Below, one piece after another: positions 44,059-52,034 of a stretch of DNA of 64,000 nt. The notes under the pieces were generated by a model, which worked only from the letters and a program-made list of their open reading frames with translations, was not told where the DNA came from and made no database searches. This DNA is from CF-46 sp042408445 (GTDB lineage: Bacteria; Chloroflexota; Limnocylindria; Limnocylindrales; CSP1-4): assembly GCA_042408445.1 (NCBI GenBank), contig JBHORC010000016.1, positions 1-64,000 on the forward strand, read 5' to 3'. Each line of letters starts with the position of its first letter. The stretch's first letter is position 1. The position numbers and the translations under genes are program-made.

Positions 44059-45035
44059 GGCAGCTTCTGGATCGAGGCGAGGAAGAGCGTCACGCCAAGG
44101 AGCCCGGCGAGGATCCCGACGATCCAGAACCGGAGGGTGATCTTCTCCTCGTCCCACCCGGCCAGCTCGAAGTGATGGTGCAACGGCGCCATCCGGAAGA
44201 TCCGCTTGCCGCCGCTCAGCTTGAAGTAGCCGATCTGGATGATGTCCGAGCCCGTCTCGATCACGAAGACCAGGCCGATCAATGGCAGGACGAGGATCTG
44301 CCCGGTGATCAGGGCGATCACGGCAAGCGTCGCCCCCAGCGACAGGGACCCCGAATCGCCCATGAAGACCTGCGCGGGGTGGACGTTGAACCAGAGGAAG
44401 CCGAGCAGCGCGCCGATGATCAGCGCGCAGAGGAACGCGAGGTTCGGCTGGGCCGGGACGTTGAGCAGCGCCACGAGAAGGAACGCCACGAACGCGAAGA
44501 CGAGCGTGCCACCGGCGAGCCCATCGAGGCCATCGGTGATGTTCACGCCGTTGCTCGCGGCGATGATCGCGAAGGCCGCGAACAGGACGTAGATGACCGG
44601 CTCGATGTGGACGGCGCCGACGAATGGCACCGCGATCTGGTCGATCTGGTAGGTGCGCTGGATCATGAACGCCGCCGCGAAGGCGAAGACGACCTGCCAC
44701 AGGAGCTTCTGGCGAACCCGGATCCCCTCCCCGGTCTTGGCGTTCAGGTAGTCGTCGAACGCACCGAGCAGCCCGACGCCGGCCAGGGCGGCGAGCGGCG
44801 CGTAGATGCCGCCCTCCGGCGGGAATCGGAGCAGGAGGTACAGGGCGAGGACGACGCCGATCAGCAACGCGCCACCCATCGTCGGGGTGCCGTGCTTGAT
44901 CTGGTGCGTGTCCGGGCCCTCGATCCGGATCTGCTTCGTGAAGCCGGCGGTCCGCAGCAGGCGGATGTACGGCGGCATGAGGATCACGACGATCGCGAAC
45001 GCGAGCAGCAGACCCTGGATCAGCTCGACGGTCAT
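44055..45035 (-). CDS. mraY: Phospho-MurNAc-pentapeptide transferase
   Basis: 326 aa, about ten membrane helices. Catalytic aspartates are in FDDYLNAKT (tandem Asp) and NITDGLDGLAGG; the magnesium/uridine histidines are in MAPLHHHFEL near the C-terminus. GTPTMGGAL near residue 50 is also diagnostic. It transfers phospho-MurNAc-pentapeptide to undecaprenyl phosphate, giving lipid I. It overlaps murF upstream (ATGA) and murD downstream (GTGA). Confidence 0.97.
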   Translation of the reverse strand: MTVELIQGLLLAFAIVVILMPPYIRLLRTAGFTKQIRIEGPDTHQIKHGTPTMGGALLIGVVLALYLLLRFPPEGGIYAPLAALAGVGLLGAFDDYLNAKTGEGIRVRQKLLWQVVFAFAAAFMIQRTYQIDQIAVPFVGAVHIEPVIYVLFAAFAIIAASNGVNITDGLDGLAGGTLVFAFVAFLLVALLNVPAQPNLAFLCALIIGALLGFLWFNVHPAQVFMGDSGSLSLGATLAVIALITGQILVLPLIGLVFVIETGSDIIQIGYFKLSGGKRIFRMAPLHHHFELAGWDEEKITLRFWIVGILAGLLGVTLFLASIQKLP

Positions 45036-46573
45036 GCCGAGATTCCCGAGTCCGACTCGGTTCGCGGCTCGGGCCGGGCCACCGCCGACGCACCCGCCGA
45101 CGCACCGGCCGAGGTCCTCGCGCCGAGGTCCGCGACGAGCTGATCCACGAGGACGTCGAGGCCGATCCCACGTGACGCCTTGACGAGGACGACATCGGCC
45201 GGCCGAAGGAGGTCCAGGAGCACATCCCGCGCGGCTTCGCGATCTCCAACGCGCACGATCGCCTCCGCGGACATCGCGCCGGCGGCGCCATCGGCGATCC
45301 CCGCCGCGCCCGCGCCGACCGCGACCAGGACGTCGGCCCGCTGCGCGGCGTGGGCACCGGTCCGGCGGTGCCCGTCCTCGTGGTCGTCGCCCAGCTCGAG
45401 CATCTCGCCGAGCACGGCCACACGCCGGCCCGGCAGCTCCGAGAGGAGATCGAGCGCCGCCGCAACCGAGCCGGGCGACGCGTTGTAGCTGTCGTCGATG
45501 ATCGTGACCTCGCCCGCCCGGACGACCTGGACGCGATGCGGGGCGCTCCAGCCGATCGCGAGCGCATCCACGACCGTATCGAGCCGCATCCCGGCAGCGA
45601 GACCCGCGGCCGCGGCCGCGAGCGCGTTATGGACGGAGAGCGCCCCGAGCGTCGGGATCCGTGCGTTCCGACGCTCGCCGTTGGCGACGAGGGCGAACGC
45701 CATCCCCTCGACGCCACGCGACTCGACCGCCTCCGCGCGAACATCCGCGTCGGGCGCGAAGCCGTAGAAGACGGCACGGGCGCGCGTCCGGGCGGCCATC
45801 CGACGAACGCGCGGGTCGTCGGCATTCAGGATCGCCACGCCGTCCGCCGGGAGCGCCTCGACGAGCTCGCCCTTCGCCTGCTCGATGGCATCGAGCGTCC
45901 CGATCCGGGACAGATGGACGGCCTGGACCGCCGTGACGATCCCGATCTCGGGTCGCCCGATGCGGGCGAGGTCGGCGATCTCGCCGCCGACGTACATCCC
46001 CATCTCGAGCACTGCGGCGCGATGCTCGCCGCGGAGCCGGAGGACCGTCAGCGGAAGGCCGATCTCATTGTTCAGGTTGCCCTCGTTGCGGAGCGTCGGC
46101 ATCGCGGCGCCGAGCACGGTCGCGACGGCCTCCTTCGTCGACGTCTTCGCGATCGAGCCGGTGATGCCGACGACGAGCGGGTCGAAGCGTGCCCGCCAGG
46201 CCGACGCGACGGCCTGGAGTCCGATCAGCGGGTCGGGGACGGCGATCACGGTCGCGTCGACGGCCGACAGATCGACATCGTCGGGCGGTCGGGCGACGAG
46301 CACGGCGGCGGCGCCGGCGGCGAGCGCTGCCGCGACGAACCGGTGCCCGTCCGTGTGCTCCCCGGGCAACGCGACGAAGAGGTTGCCGGGCCGGACCTCG
46401 CGGGAATCGACGGCGCCGTCGCGGACGAGTCGCCCGGAGCGGTGGAGCAGGGATCCGCCCGTCGCCTCGAGCAGGTCGTCGGCGGACAGGCCCCGGTCGG
46501 GACCCCCGTCGATCGGCAGCGACGGATCCCGACGATCGGTCACGCGGCCCAGTGTCGCACAGGCGCCGCTCAC
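45032..46573 (-). CDS. murF: UDP-MurNAc-tripeptide--D-alanyl-D-alanine ligase, variant P-loop
   Basis: 513 aa, ATG at 46573 overlapping the PBP stop. MurF blocks: DSREVRPGNLFVALPGEHTDGH, NEGNLNNEIGLPLTVL, VLEMGMYVGGEIADLARI, NADDPRV, IIDDSYNASPGSVAAAL, AVLGEMLELGD and VLVKASRGIGLD. The ATP-binding P-loop (residues 136-147) reads GITGSIAKTSTK; Mur ligases normally have GKT, so the Gly before Lys143 is Ala. It adds D-Ala-D-Ala to the tripeptide. The neighbouring murE found in most clusters is missing. The Ala/Ser-rich C-terminal 25 residues look disordered. Confidence 0.95.
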   Translation of the reverse strand: MSGACATLGRVTDRRDPSLPIDGGPDRGLSADDLLEATGGSLLHRSGRLVRDGAVDSREVRPGNLFVALPGEHTDGHRFVAAALAAGAAAVLVARPPDDVDLSAVDATVIAVPDPLIGLQAVASAWRARFDPLVVGITGSIAKTSTKEAVATVLGAAMPTLRNEGNLNNEIGLPLTVLRLRGEHRAAVLEMGMYVGGEIADLARIGRPEIGIVTAVQAVHLSRIGTLDAIEQAKGELVEALPADGVAILNADDPRVRRMAARTRARAVFYGFAPDADVRAEAVESRGVEGMAFALVANGERRNARIPTLGALSVHNALAAAAAGLAAGMRLDTVVDALAIGWSAPHRVQVVRAGEVTIIDDSYNASPGSVAAALDLLSELPGRRVAVLGEMLELGDDHEDGHRRTGAHAAQRADVLVAVGAGAAGIADGAAGAMSAEAIVRVGDREAARDVLLDLLRPADVVLVKASRGIGLDVLVDQLVADLGARTSAGASAGASAVARPEPRTESDSGISA

Positions 46574-48408
46574 CGGGACGCGGTCGTGGCCGGCGGTGCG
46601 TCGTCAGTTCGGTCGGGCAGGAGGTCGGGCGTCGTGATCGCGTCGTGGGCGATCCGCCGGAACAGCTCGAAGGACATCACCGGCATCTCGAGCTGACCGA
46701 GCTTGGCGACGGTCGGCGTCCCCTCCTCGATCCGGATGGCGACGACGAGATCCGGCCGGCCGGTCTCCCGGGCGATGTAGCCGATGAACGAGTAGTTGAA
46801 GATGTCGCGCTTCCAGCCGCCGTGGCCGCCGTACATCTTCGGGTCCCAGATCTGGGCCGTTCCGGTCTTGCCGCCGACATCGAATCCGGGGATCAGCGTC
46901 CGGTCCCGGTAGAACGGAACGGTCGTGACGACGTGGCGCATCATCCCGATCAGCGTCCCGGACAGGCTCGCGCTGATGACGGTGCCCTTCGCGGAGACCT
47001 CGCGGGCGTTCGTCCCGACGGCCTTCACGACGTGCGGCTGGATCAGGTTGCCGCCGTTGACCATCGCCGAGAACGCGGCGGCGAGCTGCATCGGCGTCAC
47101 GGCGACACCCTGGCCGAACGAGCCGTTCGCGAGGTCGATCTGGCGCCACGTTCGCTTCGCCGGGTCGTGGACGATCCCGCCGACCTCACCCGCGAGATCG
47201 ACGCCGGTCGGGCTGCCGAAACCGAACCGCGTCCAGGTCGAGTGGAGGATCGTGGCCGCGGTCTTCGTGCTCGGGTCGAGTCCGATCGCGACCTTGGCCG
47301 CGACGACGTTCCTTGAGTAGGCGATCGCGTCCTCGAAGGTCATCATGCCCTTGGCCTTGTGGTCCGCGTCGTCGACGTGCGACTGGCCGCCATCGAGCCG
47401 CAGGATGCCGGTGTCCCGGATCCGCGTCTTCGTCGTGACCTCGCCCCGCTCGAGCGCCGCGACGGAGGTCAGCATCTTGAAGACGGAGCCGGGCTCGTAG
47501 GTCGAGCTGACGATCGGGTCGATGAACCGGTTGGCGTCGGAGGTCGCGATCGCGGCGTAGTCGTTCGCGTCGTAGGACGGGTACGAGGCCTCCGCGAGGA
47601 TCTCGCCGGTGTACGGATTCAGGACGACGGCCGAGACGGACTTCGCCCGATCGGCGGCCCAGGCCGCGAGGATCTCCTGCTCGACGTCCGTCTGGAGCCC
47701 CGCGTCGATCGTCAGCCGGATGTCCTCGCCCGGCGCGCCGGGATCCTGGACGACGGCGGTCTCCGGGATCTGGCGGGAGGCGATGTCGCGCTGCGCCTGG
47801 ACGATCTTCGGCCGCCCGGCGAGCTGATCCTGGTAGAACTGCTCGACGCCGTACTGGCCGACGCCTTCGCGGTTGACGAAGCCCATCAGCTTGGCGCCGA
47901 GGGTCGTGTTCGGGGCACCGCCGGGCTGGGGGTAGACCCGGACCGGCTCGGGCTCGAGCGACACGCCCTTCACCAGGCCGGCGTCGATCGCCGACTGGAC
48001 GCGGGCGGCAACGGTCGTGTCGAGGTCGTGGGCGAGGACCACGTACTTGCGCTCGGAGGTCTCGCGATCGGTCAGCGCCTGGGCATCCGCGTCCGCGAGG
48101 CCGAGGATTCCGACCAGCGTCGCGGCGACGTCACGGCGGCGGCTTGCCTCGATCTGCGACGGCGTGGAGATGAGCCGCTGCCGCTCGATCGTCGTCGCCA
48201 GGACGACGACACCCGTCCGGTCGTAGATGTCGCCGCGCCGGCTCGGGGTGGTCTCCCGGATCGTCGTCTGCTGGAACGCCTCGCCCGCGAGGCGATCGCG
48301 CTGGCCGACCTGCCAGTAGGCGAGGCGGGCGAGCAGGGCCGCGCCGACCGTCGCGAAGACGATCAGCAGGAAGAAGGCGCGGCGCCGCGAATCCGTCCGT
48401 CCCATCAT
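46570..48408 (-). CDS. ftsI: Penicillin-binding protein 2/FtsI-type transpeptidase
   Basis: 612 aa. One N-terminal helix (AFFLLIVFATVGAALLARLAY), a PBP dimerisation domain starting TPSRRGDIYDRTG, then the transpeptidase domain with S308-x-x-K311 (EPGSVFKM), S365-R-N (YSRNVVA) and K514-T-G (GGKTGTAQ). No PASTA repeats. Together with FtsW it builds septal peptidoglycan. It follows the FtsL-like gene by 16 bp and overlaps murF. A role specifically in division is inferred from position. Confidence 0.94.
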   Translation of the reverse strand: MMGRTDSRRRAFFLLIVFATVGAALLARLAYWQVGQRDRLAGEAFQQTTIRETTPSRRGDIYDRTGVVVLATTIERQRLISTPSQIEASRRRDVAATLVGILGLADADAQALTDRETSERKYVVLAHDLDTTVAARVQSAIDAGLVKGVSLEPEPVRVYPQPGGAPNTTLGAKLMGFVNREGVGQYGVEQFYQDQLAGRPKIVQAQRDIASRQIPETAVVQDPGAPGEDIRLTIDAGLQTDVEQEILAAWAADRAKSVSAVVLNPYTGEILAEASYPSYDANDYAAIATSDANRFIDPIVSSTYEPGSVFKMLTSVAALERGEVTTKTRIRDTGILRLDGGQSHVDDADHKAKGMMTFEDAIAYSRNVVAAKVAIGLDPSTKTAATILHSTWTRFGFGSPTGVDLAGEVGGIVHDPAKRTWRQIDLANGSFGQGVAVTPMQLAAAFSAMVNGGNLIQPHVVKAVGTNAREVSAKGTVISASLSGTLIGMMRHVVTTVPFYRDRTLIPGFDVGGKTGTAQIWDPKMYGGHGGWKRDIFNYSFIGYIARETGRPDLVVAIRIEEGTPTVAKLGQLEMPVMSFELFRRIAHDAITTPDLLPDRTDDAPPATTASR

Positions 48409-48424
48409 CGGCTTTGGCGATGCG

Positions 48425-48799
48425 TCAGCGGACGACGAGCGGAGCGGACAGCTGCGTCAGGCCGGCATCGATCGCGAGCTTGCGAACCGCGGGTGCCTGC
48501 CCCAGCCGGTTGAGGTCCGTCAGGAGCTCGGACTTGCGGACGAGGAGCGCGTCCCGCTGTTCGCTGAGCTTCGCCATGTCGTACCCGGTCGCCGACACGC
48601 GCATCGTCTGGGCGAGCGAGAAGAAGGCGAGGACGAACGCGACGACGATCGTGCCGAGCATGATCGGGAGACGGTTCGTCCGGCGCCGCGCGCGAACGGC
48701 GCCGCGAACGCGTCGCCGCGGCAGGGTCGGCGCATCGACGACGCGCGATCGCTGCGGGAGGAACGAGGAACGGGGGCGCGCCCCGGAGTAGACGGCCAC
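48425..48799 (-). CDS. FtsL-like septum protein (membrane helix plus coiled coil)
   Basis: 124 aa, GTG start. A basic cytoplasmic tail of about 45 residues (ARRRTNRLP) leads to one helix (IMLGTIVVAFVLAFFSLAQT) and then a heptad-like segment (YDMAKLSEQRDALLVRKSELLTDLNRL). Size, topology and place between rsmH and the PBP gene are those of FtsL; primary sequence of this family is poorly conserved, so the name rests on architecture and context. It would form a complex with the FtsQ/DivIC-type subunits. Confidence 0.8.
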   Translation of the reverse strand: MAVYSGARPRSSFLPQRSRVVDAPTLPRRRVRGAVRARRRTNRLPIMLGTIVVAFVLAFFSLAQTMRVSATGYDMAKLSEQRDALLVRKSELLTDLNRLGQAPAVRKLAIDAGLTQLSAPLVVR

Positions 48800-48999
48800 T
48801 ACTCGCCCAGCGCGAAGCGAAGACGCGGGGTCCGCGGGTCGAGGAACGCGAGCGGGTCCGCCGCCGTTGACGCGCCGAAGCCGTCGCGGTCGAGCTCGTC
48901 CTCGGTCGGTTGGTGCCGCCGGACCGACTGCCGCTCGTGCAGCTCGTGCTGACGTCGTCCGTAGGTCCGTCGGCGGCTGGACTGGTGTCGCTTGCTCAC
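48799..48999 (-). CDS. Small highly basic protein between rsmH and the ftsL-like gene
   Basis: 66 aa from GTG at 48999, preceded by GAGGAGGAG six bases away, which decides the start. The N-terminal half is Arg/Lys/His/Gln-rich (SKRHQSSRRRTYGRRQHELH); the second half is acidic then ends ADPLAFLDPRTPRLRFALGE. No membrane helix. Its stop touches the next gene's start (TAGTG). The composition suggests nucleic-acid or ribosome binding, but no family is recognised. Consistent placement and a strong ribosome site support a real gene. Confidence 0.72.
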   Translation of the reverse strand: MSKRHQSSRRRTYGRRQHELHERQSVRRHQPTEDELDRDGFGASTAADPLAFLDPRTPRLRFALGE

Positions 49000-49039
49000 G
49001 GGACTCCTCCTCTCGATCGACTGGCTGGCTGGCGTTCGG

Positions 49040-49987
49040 TCAGGCGGCGAGCCGCTCGGCGGCTCGGAGGCGGGCGCTGCGGGCCCGCGGGTTGGCAGCG
49101 ATCTCGGCATCGGTGGGCGTCAGCGACGGCCGCGTCACGAGGCGCAGTCGCGGGTTCCGGCCGCAGACGCAGACCGGCAGCTCCGGCGGGCAGATGCAGC
49201 CGCGCCGTTCGGCGGCGATGAACCGCTTGACGATCCGATCCTCGAGCGAGTGGTAGCTCAGGACGACGAGCCGGCCGCCGGGCCGCAGCAGATCCATCGA
49301 GGCGGCGAGCCCCTCCTGGAGCGCATCGAGCTCGGCGTTGACGGCGATCCGGAGCGCCTGGAACACACGGGTCGCGGGGTGGATGCGGCGCCGGATGCGG
49401 GGGTTGCCCGGGGCGACGCGCTCGACGAGGGCGGCGAGCTCTTCGGCCGTCGTGATCGGCGTCGTCGCGCGCGTCGCAACGATCGCGCGGGCGATCCGGC
49501 CGGCCTGCGGCTCCTCGCCGTAGCGCTTGAGGAGCGCAGTCAGCTCGCCGGCGTCGAGCGTCGCGAGCAGCTCGGACGCCGGGACGCCGCGGCTCGCATC
49601 GAACCGCATGTCGAGCGGGCCGCCGGTCCGGAAGCCGAAGCCGCGCTCGCGGTCGGCCAGCTGGAAGCTCGACAGCCCGAGATCGAACAGCATCCCGTCG
49701 ACGGCCGCAAAGCCGGAATCCGGCGCGACCGCCGCGAGCTCGCGGAAGTTCGCCTGACGGAGGACGAGTCGGTCGCCGAATCGTGGCCCCAGGCGGCCAG
49801 CGACTCTGGCGATGGCCGCCCCGTCGGCGTCGAGTCCGAGGAGGCGGCCATCAGGGTTGCTCGCCTCCAGGATCCGCTCGGTGTGCCCACCGCCGCCGAG
49901 GGTGGCGTCGATGTGAAGGCTGCCGGGGGCAGGTGCGAGCATCGACATGACCTCCTCCACCAGCACCGGCAGGTGCCCTTCCTGCAT
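49040..49987 (-). CDS. rsmH: 16S rRNA (cytosine-1402-N4)-methyltransferase
   Basis: 315 aa from ATG at 49987, with GGAGGAG just upstream. HLPVLVEEVMSML is the usual start; the SAM-binding motif is HIDATLGGGGHTERIL; DLGLSSFQLADRERGFGF, PLDMRFD and the C-terminal LVVLSYHSLEDRIVKRFI are diagnostic. Cys residues in GCICPPELPVCVCG form the usual late motif. It methylates 16S rRNA in the decoding site. It is the second gene of the cluster after mraZ. Confidence 0.97.
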   Translation of the reverse strand: MQEGHLPVLVEEVMSMLAPAPGSLHIDATLGGGGHTERILEASNPDGRLLGLDADGAAIARVAGRLGPRFGDRLVLRQANFRELAAVAPDSGFAAVDGMLFDLGLSSFQLADRERGFGFRTGGPLDMRFDASRGVPASELLATLDAGELTALLKRYGEEPQAGRIARAIVATRATTPITTAEELAALVERVAPGNPRIRRRIHPATRVFQALRIAVNAELDALQEGLAASMDLLRPGGRLVVLSYHSLEDRIVKRFIAAERRGCICPPELPVCVCGRNPRLRLVTRPSLTPTDAEIAANPRARSARLRAAERLAA

Positions 49988-50069
49988 CACTCCTCCACCT
50001 TCGACGGACGGATCCCGAGCGGACCCTGGAAGCGCATGTGGTCGGCCCGCGGCTGCGCGGGCGAGTCGT

Positions 50070-50498
50070 TCAGATGCCGAGGCCTCCGATGGCCCGGGCG
50101 AGGGCGTCCGGATCCTCGAGGCTCCGGCGGTACGACTCCCAGCGGTCGGGAGCCCAGATCTCGGCGTGATCGCGGGTGCCGACGACGACGGCCTCGCTGC
50201 CGAGGCCCGCCATGTCGCGCAGGTAGCCGGGGATGAGGACGCGGCCCTGGCCGTCGAGGGTCGACTCGACGGCGCCGGCGAAGATGAAGCGCTCGAAGAG
50301 CCGGGCGTTGCCATCGGTGATCGGCAGCGTCGCGACCTTCTCGGCAAGGGCGTCCCAGCTCGCCCGGGTGTGGATCGCGAGGCAGTTCTCCAGCCAGCGC
50401 GAGACGACCAGTCCGGCGTCCAGCTGGGCGCGGAACTTCGACGGGACGGCGAGCCGTCCCTTGTCGTCCACCGTGTGCCGGTACTCGCCGGTGAACAC
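50070..50498 (-). CDS. mraZ: Transcriptional regulator MraZ
   Basis: 142 aa from GTG at 50498, chosen because VFTGEYRHTVDDKGRLAVPS is the normal MraZ beginning; an upstream in-frame ATG at 50579 would add 27 atypical residues and swallow the leader. Two AbrB-like half-domains carry the DxxGR motif: TVDDKGRLAVPSKFR and TLDGQGRVLIPGYLR. MraZ is the known ring-shaped autoregulator of the division and cell wall cluster. Three MraZ-box-like repeats and a promoter lie just upstream. Confidence 0.96.
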   Translation of the reverse strand: MFTGEYRHTVDDKGRLAVPSKFRAQLDAGLVVSRWLENCLAIHTRASWDALAEKVATLPITDGNARLFERFIFAGAVESTLDGQGRVLIPGYLRDMAGLGSEAVVVGTRDHAEIWAPDRWESYRRSLEDPDALARAIGGLGI

Positions 50499-50572
50499 CT
50501 GAGGGGCTTCCCCTGTGCGGGTGCGCTGCCTGGTCAGGCGATCGACGTGGTGAGGGGTCCTGTTGGGGTTGT

Positions 50573-50602
50573 TCCCCACTTTCCACCACTTCGTGCCACT
50601 TC
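50573..50602 (-). promoter_or_regulatory. Three contiguous 10-bp MraZ-box-like repeats
   Basis: On the minus strand three abutting decamers follow the pattern RAAGTGGNNN (50593-50602, 50583-50592, 50573-50582). Known MraZ operators are direct repeats of a short G-rich box at 10-bp spacing (TGGG-type in E. coli, AAAGTG-type in mycoplasmas), so this is very probably the autoregulatory operator. It begins 6 bp past the -10 and covers the likely transcription start. Confidence 0.8.
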
Positions 50603-50607
50603 AGCGC

Positions 50608-50635
50608 ATCATAGCGCTCCGACACCCCTCGTCAA
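50608..50635 (-). promoter_or_regulatory. Predicted sigma70-type promoter of the division and cell wall cluster
   Basis: Minus-strand TTGACG (50630-50635), 16-bp spacer, TATGAT (50608-50613). Transcription would start near 50600, inside the first MraZ-like box, with a leader of about 100 nt before mraZ. Confidence 0.7.
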
Positions 50636-51009
50636 TGCCCGTTTCGACGTCGGGGCGCGTGGAGGCAACGCCCGCTGCGGAGCGGCTCCGCCGCGTTGGG
50701 CCTCGGGTGGCGCGACGTGGCGCGACGTCTGGGGCCGGTCGCCGCGCGTGCCTCGCCGATCCGGCCGAACGCACACCCCCGGAACGTTGGGTCGCGTTCA
50801 CGGGCCGCGCCCGCTCCCGGCCGGCGGTGCCCGTGCTCAGCGCCTCCGCGGAATCCGGTCAGATGCAGCCAACTGCGAGCGGATGGCAGGGTCCGGCCGT
50901 CGCGATGAGGCCGAAGGTTCCCCGGGTGTTCGTCTGGCCGACTTCCCCAGGCGGCAGGGCGACGCGCCGTGGCCTTGGGCATGAACCGTTCGCGGGGCGA
51001 CCGCCCGAA
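50636..51009. other. Non-coding gap upstream of the mraZ promoter
   Basis: About 370 bp without a convincing gene on either strand. Open frames here lack ribosome sites and protein-like composition. A few GC-rich inverted repeats occur (for example around 50675), but none resembles a known RNA. It separates the division cluster from the LysM gene on the same strand. Confidence 0.5.
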
Positions 51010-51037
51010 TGAGGCGCGACCTCGAACACGCGCCTCA
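51010..51037 (-). terminator. Hairpin terminator after the LysM protein gene
   Basis: A 9-bp perfect stem (51010-51018 with 51029-51037) lies 14 bp beyond the minus-strand stop at 51052. No U-tract is evident. It would insulate the mraZ promoter from upstream reading. Confidence 0.5.
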
Positions 51038-51051
51038 GCGAGGCTCGGCCG

Positions 51052-51897
51052 TCAACGGGTCGGCGTCGGGATCCTCAGCTTGTCGCCGGCGTGGATGGGC
51101 CGGCGGAGGTTCGGGTTCATGGCGAGGACCCGGTCGTACGACACCCCGAAGTAGTTCGCGATGCTGCGGAGGTTGTCGCCCGAGCGGATCGTGTAGATCC
51201 AGCAGTCGGCGGTCGACGGGCACTTCGTCAGGAGCGCGAACCGGTCGCTCGTCGGCGCCGGGGTCGGGGTCGCCGTCGCGGCGGGCGTCGGCGTCGGTTC
51301 GAGGGTGGGCGCCGGGGACGAGCTTGCCGTCGGCGCGGACGGCGATGGCAGCGCCGAGGGGCTGACCGCGTCGACCGACGCGGACGCGCCCTCCCCGCCG
51401 GATTCGGCCGGCGACGACACCGCGGACGGGATCGCGCCGACCTCGAACGGCGTCGGCGAGGCAAGCGCCAGCTCGAAGCCGCCGCGAACCGCAAGGAACC
51501 CGAAGGACGCCGCGATCGCCGCAAGCAACAGGAGGGTTGCCCCGATCACGGCCGGCGAGATCTGCTCGCGCCGACGCGTCGCGGGCGGCGCCGGGGCATT
51601 CGCGATGAGCAGGCCGCGGAGGTAGCGCGGGCAATTGACGTGCGCGCTCGTCAGGCAGACCAGCTCCTGCTGCCGACCGGACTGCGGGACGGGGTCGACC
51701 AGGGCGACGCAGACGTGACGGGGATCGACGGTTGCCGTCGCTTCGCGGACCATCCCGTCGGCGTCGTAACGCGCAAGAAACCTGCACGGCTCGGGTGTGA
51801 TCACGGGGAGATCCGACGGTGCGTCCCGGAAGGGCGCCGCTCGTCGCGTCGTCCGCCCGCGCCCTCGCTCGGCTCCTGTCTTCCGGCCCTCCGCCAC
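51052..51897 (-). CDS. Membrane-anchored LysM-domain protein with cytoplasmic Cys-rich domain
   Basis: 281 aa. An Arg-rich start, then a Cys-containing domain at residues about 35-95 (EPCRFLARYDADG, HVCVALVD, LVCLTSAHVNCPRYLRG) that looks like a metal-binding module; one membrane helix at about 115-137 (AVIGATLLLLAAIAASFGFL); a Ser/Pro/Ala/Thr linker of about 85 residues; and a C-terminal LysM (YTIRSGDNLRSIANYFGVSYDRVLAMNPNL..KLRIP, partly shown). LysM binds peptidoglycan. The inside-Cys, outside-LysM layout suggests a wall-linked sensor or scaffold. It is divergent from the gene at 52035. Confidence 0.85.
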   Translation of the reverse strand: MAEGRKTGAERGRGRTTRRAAPFRDAPSDLPVITPEPCRFLARYDADGMVREATATVDPRHVCVALVDPVPQSGRQQELVCLTSAHVNCPRYLRGLLIANAPAPPATRRREQISPAVIGATLLLLAAIAASFGFLAVRGGFELALASPTPFEVGAIPSAVSSPAESGGEGASASVDAVSPSALPSPSAPTASSSPAPTLEPTPTPAATATPTPAPTSDRFALLTKCPSTADCWIYTIRSGDNLRSIANYFGVSYDRVLAMNPNLRRPIHAGDKLRIPTPTR

Positions 51898-51953
51898 GCG
51901 CCCTCCGGTTCCGACAGCCCTCCGACGGCGGGCAGTCTAGTACGTTTGGAACC

Positions 51954-51983
51954 TTGCCGCGACGTTCAAGCCGGTGCTAGAGT
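51954..51983 (+). promoter_or_regulatory. Predicted promoter of the 80-aa protein gene
   Basis: TTGCCG (51954-51959), 18-bp spacer, TAGAGT (51978-51983) with an extended TGC just before the -10. Transcription would start near 51990, about 45 bp before the ATG at 52035. Confidence 0.45.
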
Positions 51984-52034
51984 CCGCCGCCAGATCGGGA
52001 TCCCGATCGATTCCGCGCTGAGGCGACCCTCGCG

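Noticed and set aside
44059..45825. Apparent fusion of an upstream minus-strand frame with murD into a 1116-aa protein
   Set aside because: The upstream part is the wrong frame of mraY and murF; murD has its own GTG in a GTGA overlap with mraY.
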